Positions 5,159 to 10,489 of a stretch of DNA of 10,489 nucleotides are shown here, in pieces (the first letter of the stretch is position 1; every line of letters begins with the position of its first letter). A model generated the notes under the pieces. The model worked only from the letters and a program-made list of their open reading frames with translations. It did no database searches and was not told where the DNA came from. The DNA is from JBDSRX01 sp039929105. GTDB lineage: Bacteria; Patescibacteriota; Dojkabacteria; J137. Where the stretch lies: NCBI GenBank assembly GCA_039929105.1, contig JBDSRX010000064.1, positions 1-10,489 on the forward strand. Reading direction: 5' to 3'. A program made the translations under genes and the position numbers.

Positions 5159-6010
5159 ATGAAAGACTTAAACATTAGTATCCAAGGAAATTTAGGTTCA
5201 TACTCCCACATAGCTGCCAATTCGATATTTGGTAAAGATATTGAATTACTAGAACGGACGGACTTTACAGATGTTTTTGAAGATTTAAAAGAAAATAGAG
5301 CTGACTATATTGTTGTCCCTTTTGAGAACTCTACACATGGTTCTGTATTCCAGAATTATGACAATATCAGTAAATATGGATTTACTATAATTGGAGAAGT
5401 TTATTTAAGAATAAATTTCCATATGATTGTCCATCCTGGTACAAAGCTGGAAGATATAACAACTATATACTCCCATCCCGTCGGATTAAATCAAATTAGA
5501 GCTTTCTTGCACGAAAATACAAATATAAAAGACATAGAGTTTGACGATACAGCTGGAAGTGTAAAAATGATTAAAGAAAAAAGATTAAAAGATTCTGCAG
5601 CAGCAGCTGGAAGATTAGCTGCAGAGATTTATGGAATGGAAATTCTAAAAGAAAACATTCACGAAAACCAAAAGAACTTTACAAGATTTTTTGTTCTATC
5701 TAAAGAAGGTAAAATGCCTGAGGAATTAAAAGGTAAAAAGAGTAACAAAACTTCTATTCAATTCCTGTTGGGTGATGAGCCAGGTTCGTTATATAAATCT
5801 CTAAGAACATTTGCAGATAGAGATATTGCTTTAACAAAGATTGAAAGTAGACCAATTCTACATACAGACTGGGAATATAGATTTTATGTAGATGTAATGT
5901 CCGGAATACAAGAAGATAAAATGAAAAACGCCCTCTTTGAACTAAAATCTTATGTTAAAGAACTAAAAATTTTAGGTAGTTACGAAAAAGGTAAGTATAT
6001 TGAGACTTAA
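5159..6010 (+). CDS. pheA: Prephenate dehydratase with ACT regulatory domain
   Basis: The enzyme converts prephenate to phenylpyruvate, the committed step towards phenylalanine, in the cytoplasm. The 283-residue protein has the usual stand-alone layout. The catalytic domain (about 1-185) has the opening GNLGSYSHIAA (10-20), VPFENSTHGSV (53-63) and NFTRFFVL (173-180), which contains the catalytic Thr-Arg-Phe (175-177). The ACT domain (about 198-275) has DEPGSLYKSL (206-215) and the phenylalanine-binding ESRP (229-232), so feedback inhibition by Phe is expected from the family. No chorismate mutase domain is fused. It lies 92 nt after asnS, separated by a palindromic repeat, and may be in the same transcript. 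The ATG has no Shine-Dalgarno. No other aromatic pathway gene is in view. Confidence 0.93.
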   Translation: MKDLNISIQGNLGSYSHIAANSIFGKDIELLERTDFTDVFEDLKENRADYIVVPFENSTHGSVFQNYDNISKYGFTIIGEVYLRINFHMIVHPGTKLEDITTIYSHPVGLNQIRAFLHENTNIKDIEFDDTAGSVKMIKEKRLKDSAAAAGRLAAEIYGMEILKENIHENQKNFTRFFVLSKEGKMPEELKGKKSNKTSIQFLLGDEPGSLYKSLRTFADRDIALTKIESRPILHTDWEYRFYVDVMSGIQEDKMKNALFELKSYVKELKILGSYEKGKYIET

Positions 6011-6059
6011 ACTTTTTCCTTAATTAAATACCTTTACTTTAAAATACTAAAAATAGAGT

Positions 6060-6065
6060 TATAAT
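6060..6065 (+). promoter_or_regulatory. Candidate -10 box for the gene at 6093
   Basis: TATAAT lies 27 nt before the ATG at 6093, so transcripts would have a leader of about 20 nt. The best upstream hexamer (TTTACT, 6033-6038) is at an unsuitable 21-bp spacing, so this is a weak call. Confidence 0.35.
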
Positions 6066-6092
6066 GTTGCTGCAATAATTTATCTGAAGCAT

Positions 6093-6494
6093 ATGAGCAA
6101 CGGAACCATACTACAATCACAACCATTAACTTTCGAGAGCGGGACAATTAATTATGAACTGCTAGAAAGCATTATAAAAATTATCCTAGAGTTAATCCCG
6201 ATTGATATCTATAAGGACTTAAAAAATCTTGAGTCAATATCTGGAGTTAATATGACCGGTGAATATGAAGAAAAAGACGATCAACCAATGTCTTTTGATG
6301 AGGATATGGAAATAAAAACATCTGTCTTTTTTAGGATGATTTTGTGTAGTTACGAAAAAAAATTGTTATCTATTACTATTGAAAAGTATTCATTACTAGA
6401 AATACTCACAAAGCTTGCAGAATATACTGAGGTTAGAATTTTATTATATAGAAGTATGTGCACTCATCTTCTTACCCTAGTTGCTAAGGCTTAG
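6093..6494 (+). CDS. Hypothetical small acidic protein, 133 aa
   Basis: I do not recognise the family. Helices rich in Ile and Leu are likely at about 21-45 (YELLESIIKIILELIPI) and 90-130 (KKLLSITIEKYSLLEILTKL, then a final ILLYRSMCTHLLTLVAKA). An acidic linker (EYEEKDDQPMSFDEDMEI, about 57-74) separates them. There is no signal peptide; the hydrophobic stretches are amphipathic rather than membrane-spanning. It sits between pheA and gatA in the same direction, with a possible -10 box 27 nt upstream. Size, acidity and helix content resemble the other unknown proteins here (2837, 8916, 9473), but I see no convincing sequence similarity between them. Confidence 0.65.
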   Translation: MSNGTILQSQPLTFESGTINYELLESIIKIILELIPIDIYKDLKNLESISGVNMTGEYEEKDDQPMSFDEDMEIKTSVFFRMILCSYEKKLLSITIEKYSLLEILTKLAEYTEVRILLYRSMCTHLLTLVAKA

Positions 6495-6507
6495 ATCACC
6501 TCATTTT

Positions 6508-6536
6508 TTGTAGGCTTTCATACTTACTGCTATAAT
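6508..6536 (+). promoter_or_regulatory. Promoter of gatA (extended -10)
   Basis: TGCTATAAT (6528-6536) is an extended -10 element, with TTGTAG (6508-6513) at 17-bp spacing as a partial -35. The start of transcription would be near 6543, leaving only about 15 nt before the gatA ATG, with no Shine-Dalgarno in it. Confidence 0.6.
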
Positions 6537-6557
6537 TTCTCAGTTATTGCAATAAAT

Positions 6558-7973
6558 ATGAACTCTTTGGAAATACCACAAACACAATCGCTAATCTCTA
6601 CTGTTGAGAAGATTAAATCTGGAGAAATAAAAGTGATTGACCTAGTAAATCAGCACTTAAAGCTAGCACATACAGTACAAGATGCAACAAATGCATTCAT
6701 TACTATTCTTGACGACTACGCAATTAAACAAGCAAATGATATTCAAACTAAAATTGATTCTGGAGAAAAAACAGGTAGACTTTTAGGTATTCCTTTTACA
6801 GTTAAAGATCTATATTTGGTAGAAGGAACAAGAACAACTTTCGCTTCAAAATTAATGGAAGATTTTATTGCACCTTATACTGGAACAATTGTTCAAAAAT
6901 GTATTGATGAAGGAGCGATTCTAATTGGTAAATGTAATTGCGACCCATGGGGATTTGGAGGAAGTGGAGAAAATTCTGGATATGGACCAACAAAACATCC
7001 TTTAGACTTTACTAAAACTCCTGGTGGATCTAGTTCTGGATCTGCAGCAAGTTTATTAGCCGGAGTGGGATTTTTCTCATTAGGAACAGATACTGGAGGT
7101 TCGGTTAGATTACCCGCATCTTTCTGTGGACTTTATGGTTTAAAACCTACTTACGGACGAAATTCTAGATATGGAATTGGTGCAATGGGAAGTTCTTTCG
7201 ATACACCTGGATTCTTTACAAGAAATGTAGATGACATGGCATTAATTGAAAGTATTATTGCTGGAAAAGATATTAATGATGCAACTACATACGATGTTGA
7301 GTATAAAGATAATGATGTTACTAAGAAATTAGTTATTGGAATTCCGAAAGAATTTTTTGGAGAAGGACTAAGCGAAGAAATTAAAACAGCAGTAGATAAA
7401 CAGGTGGAAGAATTAAAGAGTTTAGGACACGAAATTAAAGAAGTTTCCATTCCAAGTACTAAATATGGATTAGCAGTTTATTACATTTTAGTTCCTTCAG
7501 AAATTTCATCAAATAGAGCAAGGTACGATGGAGTTAGATTTGGTAAAAAAGTAGCAAACAATTACGAAGAGAATTTAGTTCAATCGAGAAGCCAATATTT
7601 AGAAGAAGAAGTAAAAAGAAGAATTATGGTTGGAACATATTCCTTAAGTAAAGGATATGCAGACCAATTCTATAAACAGGCAAGCAAAGTTAGAACAAAA
7701 TTAAAAAGAGAATTTGATAAGGTTTTCGAAGAAGTAGATGTTTTATTAGCACCCGTAGCACCAACAACAGCATTTAAACTTGGAGAGAAAACTCAAGATC
7801 CTGTGCAAATGTACCTAGTAGATATTTATACAGTTACTGCAAATTTAGTTGGAATACCATCACTTTCAATTCCAATTGGAAAAGACAAAGACGGAATGCC
7901 TATTGGAATGCAGGCAATGGGTAAGAAATGGAGCGAAGCTTCATTATTCAATTTGGCGAAAGAACTAGAGTAA
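6558..7973 (+). CDS. gatA: Glu-tRNA(Gln) amidotransferase subunit A (GatA)
   Basis: GatA is the glutaminase subunit of the GatCAB complex. It releases ammonia from Gln (or Asn), and GatB uses it to amidate Glu-tRNA(Gln). The 471-residue protein is a full-length amidase-signature enzyme. The Ser-cisSer-Lys triad is visible: Lys83 in GIPFTVKD, cis-Ser158 in TPGGSSSGSAAS, and nucleophile Ser182 in TDTGGSVRLPAS, with the 75- and 24-residue spacings of the family. GLYGLKPTYGR and DTPGFFTRNVDD are further GatA hallmarks. The C-terminus (SIPIGKDKDGMPIGMQAMGK) is normal. gatB and gatC are not adjacent in this window. Since AsnRS is encoded nearby, the complex is probably needed for Gln-tRNA rather than Asn-tRNA; that is inference. 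A related amidase is less likely given the overall match. Confidence 0.94.
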   Translation: MNSLEIPQTQSLISTVEKIKSGEIKVIDLVNQHLKLAHTVQDATNAFITILDDYAIKQANDIQTKIDSGEKTGRLLGIPFTVKDLYLVEGTRTTFASKLMEDFIAPYTGTIVQKCIDEGAILIGKCNCDPWGFGGSGENSGYGPTKHPLDFTKTPGGSSSGSAASLLAGVGFFSLGTDTGGSVRLPASFCGLYGLKPTYGRNSRYGIGAMGSSFDTPGFFTRNVDDMALIESIIAGKDINDATTYDVEYKDNDVTKKLVIGIPKEFFGEGLSEEIKTAVDKQVEELKSLGHEIKEVSIPSTKYGLAVYYILVPSEISSNRARYDGVRFGKKVANNYEENLVQSRSQYLEEEVKRRIMVGTYSLSKGYADQFYKQASKVRTKLKREFDKVFEEVDVLLAPVAPTTAFKLGEKTQDPVQMYLVDIYTVTANLVGIPSLSIPIGKDKDGMPIGMQAMGKKWSEASLFNLAKELE

Positions 7974-7975
7974 TG

Positions 7976-8049
7976 CAAAATCCGAAGCACGAATAAAGAA
8001 ATCCAAAAGCAACATTTTTGAGCTTCTAATTTCGAATTTCGAGCTTTTC
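7976..8049 (+). repeat. Imperfect palindromic repeat, copy 2 (after gatA)
   Basis: This begins three bases after the gatA stop. Like the copy at 5068-5140 it has CCGAAGCACGAA ... AATCCAAAAG, a short centre, then CATTTTTGAG ... CTAATTTCGAATTTCGAG. The reverse complement of the unit reproduces the same spaced CGAA/GAA pattern, so each unit can fold into one long hairpin. Both copies are in the same orientation and occupy the 3' ends of genes. Confidence 0.7.
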
Positions 8050-8064
8050 TATGTGCCCTTTCTC

Positions 8065-8091
8065 TTGACATGTAAGCTGTTTTCCTATAGT
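8065..8091 (+). promoter_or_regulatory. Candidate promoter of the lysozyme-like protein gene
   Basis: TTGACA (8065-8070) is a perfect -35 hexamer. The -10 is less certain: TATAGT (8086-8091) is at 15 bp and TATATT (8093-8098) is at 22 bp. A leader of about 60 nt would follow, containing a hairpin (AGAC-CTGC / GCAG-GTCT, 8122-8151) ending 7 nt before the ATG. Confidence 0.5.
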
Positions 8092-8158
8092 TTATATTAG
8101 AATTAAAATTACCTTTTATTGAGACTTCTGCCAAAGCACTAAGCAGTGTCTGTAACTA

Positions 8159-8899
8159 ATGCAAATCGGAAGAGTTGCTAGAAGAAGTAAAGTAAAAACA
8201 GCAAAAAAGATAATACTAAGACCAGTAGATTTTGTAAGGAATTATAAAAGTACAAAATTGAAGAAATTTGCAATGGTTTTAATTGCATTCGCAGTTTCTT
8301 TCTTTAGCCTTATTAATGTAAGAGGAGTTGTTCAGAATTCTGTAAATAACTATTATGTTAATGCAGATTCTAGTAATCCAGATATTATACCTCCCGTTAT
8401 TTCCACAGATAGCAGTGCTAATAAAAGTTCTGAATCTTTCAATTCTAATTCTAATGCTACTTTTGTAGATAAAAGAGCATATGTTTTAAATAGATATTTA
8501 GAAAGTAACAACTCACCACTAGCAGGTTATGGACAAACTTTTGTAGATGCATGTAATAGGTATCAATCTCCACATGAATGTATAACAGTTGTAGCAATTG
8601 CATATAACGAAACTCATTTATGTAAGTACCCTGGATCTGCAGATATGTTTAATTGCTGGGGTTTTGGAGGAGGCGGAGTTAATAGAATTACATTTAGCTC
8701 TTTTTACGAATCAATTGATAGGGTAACTAAAGTTCTGACTCAACAATACGGAGAAAAATATATGGAGGATCCTAGTTTAATGGATGGTACTTTCTGCGGA
8801 AACGAAGAAGGGTGTAATGGTTGGGGAAATAGAATTAAATACTTTATGACAGATATAAGAAATTTTGCGCAAAGTCTTGGTGTTAATATGACTAATTAA
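8159..8899 (+). CDS. Membrane-anchored cysteine-rich lysozyme-like protein (putative peptidoglycan hydrolase)
   Basis: The 246-residue protein has a very basic N-terminus (about 1-36), one hydrophobic helix (FAMVLIAFAVSFFSLINV, 37-54), a Ser/Asn-rich linker (about 68-103) and a C-terminal domain outside the cell. That domain contains ITVVAIAYNETHLCKYPGSA (142-161) followed by NCWGFGGGG (165-173), a pattern of lysozyme/glucosaminidase-like folds in which the Glu of the first segment (E151) would be catalytic. This reading is by pattern only. Six cysteines (132, 141, 155, 166, 213, 219) all lie in the outer domain and could make three disulfides. It may trim the cell wall or act during cell contact. 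Two unknown genes follow at 16 nt and with a 4-nt overlap, suggesting one operon. A start further downstream is not favoured, because the basic segment plus helix form a sensible anchor. Confidence 0.7.
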   Translation: MQIGRVARRSKVKTAKKIILRPVDFVRNYKSTKLKKFAMVLIAFAVSFFSLINVRGVVQNSVNNYYVNADSSNPDIIPPVISTDSSANKSSESFNSNSNATFVDKRAYVLNRYLESNNSPLAGYGQTFVDACNRYQSPHECITVVAIAYNETHLCKYPGSADMFNCWGFGGGGVNRITFSSFYESIDRVTKVLTQQYGEKYMEDPSLMDGTFCGNEEGCNGWGNRIKYFMTDIRNFAQSLGVNMTN

Positions 8900-8915
8900 A
8901 TCTTAATAAAATAAT

Positions 8916-9476
8916 ATGGACAAGATTGAAAGTACTGTTCACGGACTTAACTTTAATAATGCAACTCTAGAAAAGTATGTAATTCGGTTTCTTGAAAATG
9001 GAGAGGATTTTGAGAATGTTAGTATGTTGTATTTATATGCACCTGGGAATCCAGATAAAATAGATATTCCTAGGCTTTTGAGATATGTATTCAATGATAA
9101 GATGGTCAACTCTATTGGTGCTGTTTACGGAAGGATTAAAATGTATGCCCCATTTGTAAGTGACGCAACGAAGAGAGACTTTGCAATAAGCCGTTTAGGC
9201 ATGTTAACTAAACAACAAGGTTACTTAGAAGCATTAGAGTTCCTAAATGCTTTTCCAGTAGAGATATTGAATGTGCTTTTCAAGGAGAGAGGCATAAATG
9301 AGGATGGGGAAGAATATAAGGTAGCTCTAATTAAAAATTTAGATGATTTAAATAATCTCCTCCAAGGTGACGATTTTTCTGAGGAAGGTATCTCTAAGAT
9401 AAGAGGTTTAGGGATGTTGGTTGATGATAAAGCAAGAATATTTACACAAGGATTAACAATAACAAAAGCCGAATGA
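8916..9476 (+). CDS. Hypothetical protein, 186 aa
   Basis: I do not recognise the family. The protein is soluble, acidic and mainly helical. Visible segments are an N-terminal ATLEKYVIRFLENGEDFENV (16-35), a central IPRLLRYVFNDKMVNSIGAV (51-70), MLTKQQGYLEALEFLNAFP (96-114), and an acidic C-terminal half (DLNNLLQGDDFSEEGISKIR). There is no signal sequence, metal-binding motif or nucleotide-binding loop. It starts 16 nt after the lysozyme-like gene without a Shine-Dalgarno, and its stop overlaps the next start as ATGA. Translational coupling with the 152-residue protein after it suggests the two act together, possibly as a complex, but nothing in the sequence shows the task. Confidence 0.75.
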   Translation: MDKIESTVHGLNFNNATLEKYVIRFLENGEDFENVSMLYLYAPGNPDKIDIPRLLRYVFNDKMVNSIGAVYGRIKMYAPFVSDATKRDFAISRLGMLTKQQGYLEALEFLNAFPVEILNVLFKERGINEDGEEYKVALIKNLDDLNNLLQGDDFSEEGISKIRGLGMLVDDKARIFTQGLTITKAE

Positions 9477-9931
9477 GTTTACCTGATCTATCACAAGATA
9501 ACCCCCAGAAAGATATTTTAGCATTTGACTTTGTTCATGAGTTTGAAAACTGGTCTAATGGGAAGGGGAGCTCAGCTACAGAAAAGTTAAATGGGTTTCT
9601 TCACGATACAGTTGGTAACGAGATTTTCGCAGCCATGAGTTTACTGGAATCAAATTGTATGGATAAAATTTCTGAGGAAGAATTTGACATTATTCTAGCT
9701 GCGTTTGGGAAAATATTAAGTATTTTAGAAAATATTCCTACAGAGGTTATAAATCCACATTCTTATATGGCAGATGCACTTAAACCTATTACCAGAAAGG
9801 TTACGACTATAATACCTTGGATTAAAGCATTGAAAAATAATAATCAGAATGCAGTTTTAGTTTACCAGTTGGGCCTAAAACTCGAGGATGAATTTGCATT
9901 GATAAATTTCCGTGAGGCTTTGGAAGGTTAA
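9473..9931 (+). CDS. Hypothetical protein, 152 aa, coupled to the preceding gene
   Basis: I do not recognise the family. It is an acidic, predominantly helical soluble protein. Likely helices include IFAAMSLLESNCMDKI (51-66), EEFDIILAAFGKILSILENI (70-89) and NAVLVYQLGLKLEDEFALIN (124-143). Its ATG overlaps the stop of the 186-residue gene (ATGA, 9473-9476), which accounts for the lack of its own ribosome-binding site and indicates coupled translation. Its stop TAA (9929-9931) overlaps the stop of the convergent radA fragment on the other strand (TTAA, 9928-9931), so no space is left for a terminator between them. Confidence 0.72.
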   Translation: MSLPDLSQDNPQKDILAFDFVHEFENWSNGKGSSATEKLNGFLHDTVGNEIFAAMSLLESNCMDKISEEEFDIILAAFGKILSILENIPTEVINPHSYMADALKPITRKVTTIIPWIKALKNNNQNAVLVYQLGLKLEDEFALINFREALEG

Positions 9932-10425
9932 CTAACCTGTTTAGTATTTTTATTACTATAAATATTCACAAATCCTAATCGTTTAGACTCCTTTATCCTT
10001 TTATCTTCTAAGAAGACTTTCCTAATTTCACCAGTTAAACCAACTTCTCCAAAGTAAATAGAAGTCTTTGGAACAATTTCGTTTTTTATAGAAGATATAA
10101 CTGCTTTAACAACCGCTATATCTAGAGCAGGGTCATTAATTTTAATTCCGCCAGTAATGTTTACATATACATCTAGTTCCCCAGTATTAAGTTTTAATTT
10201 CTTTTCAATAATGGCTAGGATTATGAACAGTCTGTTTAAATCGAAACCAGAAGTAGTTCTTCGTGGATTACTAAAGTACGATCGTGAAGCCAATGCTTGA
10301 ACTTCCACAACAACAGGTCTTGTTCCCTCCATAACCATTGAATAAACAGATCCCGGAGCATCATTTTTATTTGGATCGAACAGTTCTTTTGTATCTTTAA
10401 CTTCTGTTAAACCCTTTTCGCTCAT
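9928..10425 (-). CDS. radA: DNA repair protein RadA, C-terminal Lon-like domain only (5' truncated)
   Basis: RadA (Sms) is a RecA-like helicase that helps branch migration in recombinational repair. The 165 residues match its C-terminal part: MSEKGLTEVKDTKELF, then EGTRPVVVEVQALAS, then the Lon-protease-like domain with VNITGGIKINDPALDIAVVKAV and FGEVGLTGEIRKV, ending with RIKESKRLGF. The similarity extends about five codons upstream of the ATG (VGLFRM in the same frame), so the ATG at 10425 is an internal Met, not a true start. Just before that, an in-frame TAA (10447-10449) occurs. The RadA-specific KNRFG motif and the end of the RecA domain, which should come next, are not found in any frame up to the window end. 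Either radA is broken here, or the last 40-60 bases are not the true neighbouring sequence. Other frames give no recognisable protein. Confidence 0.8.
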   Translation of the reverse strand: MSEKGLTEVKDTKELFDPNKNDAPGSVYSMVMEGTRPVVVEVQALASRSYFSNPRRTTSGFDLNRLFIILAIIEKKLKLNTGELDVYVNITGGIKINDPALDIAVVKAVISSIKNEIVPKTSIYFGEVGLTGEIRKVFLEDKRIKESKRLGFVNIYSNKNTKQVS

Positions 10426-10489
10426 TCTAAATAGTCCTACCCTTACTTAAGAGCAGTAAACGATGCATCTGTAGCTGCAAATACTTACT

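Noticed and set aside
7151..8134. Minus-strand reading frames at 7151-7450 and 7826-8134
   Set aside because: Both are mainly antisense to gatA, and the second also crosses the palindromic repeat. Neither shows recognisable protein features.
1..10489. Recoded UGA (as in some CPR lineages)
   Set aside because: All recognised genes are open under the standard code, and TGA serves as a normal stop (for example at 9474-9476).
1..10489. CRISPR array, transposase or integrase
   Set aside because: No regularly spaced direct repeats and no recombinase-like protein are present. The repeats seen are isolated palindromes.

Overview
The window is AT-rich, uses the standard code (no in-frame UGA in any conserved gene) and has mostly short intergenic gaps, start codons with almost no Shine-Dalgarno sequence, and several small palindromic repeats. 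With the type of cysteine-rich NCWG lysozyme-like protein it carries, this suggests a Patescibacteria/CPR-like bacterium. That placement is an inference, not a proof.

Layout. Positions 1-2342 (minus strand) hold mutS, whose C-terminus runs off the left edge. An 81-nt palindromic element lies in frame inside the gene. Upstream of mutS on the same strand is a small one-helix membrane protein (2428-2673). A divergent promoter region follows, then a small gene of unknown function (2837-3250).

The most interesting part is 3225-5066. An extended -10 promoter overlaps the stop codon of the unknown gene. Seven bases after the -10 box, a 14-codon ORF begins that encodes MKTTFNNNNNFNSD, with six Asn codons, five of them consecutive. 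The RNA can form a 1:2 hairpin over the Asn codons, a mutually exclusive 11-bp 2:3 antiterminator, and a 3:4 intrinsic terminator with a GCAA tetraloop and a U-tract. Downstream come tRNA-Asn(GUU) and asnS (asparaginyl-tRNA synthetase). This is the full layout of a trp/pheST-style ribosome-mediated attenuator specific for asparagine. It would let transcription into tRNA-Asn and asnS proceed when charged tRNA-Asn is scarce. The tRNA is surrounded by REP-like hairpins and by partial tRNA-like copies.

After asnS come pheA (prephenate dehydratase with an ACT domain), an unknown small acidic protein, and gatA (amidase subunit of the tRNA-dependent amidotransferase) with its own promoter. A related palindromic repeat sits directly after the stop codons of both asnS and gatA. 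A further promoter leads into a possible operon of a membrane-anchored, cysteine-rich lysozyme-like protein (8159-8899) and two unknown proteins (8916-9476 and 9473-9931). These meet, tail to tail, a radA fragment on the minus strand (9928-10425). Only the Lon-like C-terminal domain of RadA is present, and the sequence before it does not continue as RadA, which points to a truncation or a problem at the sequence end.

Functionally, the central block concerns supply of charged tRNA (tRNA-Asn, AsnRS, GatA) and Phe synthesis. The two ends carry DNA-repair genes (mutS and radA).
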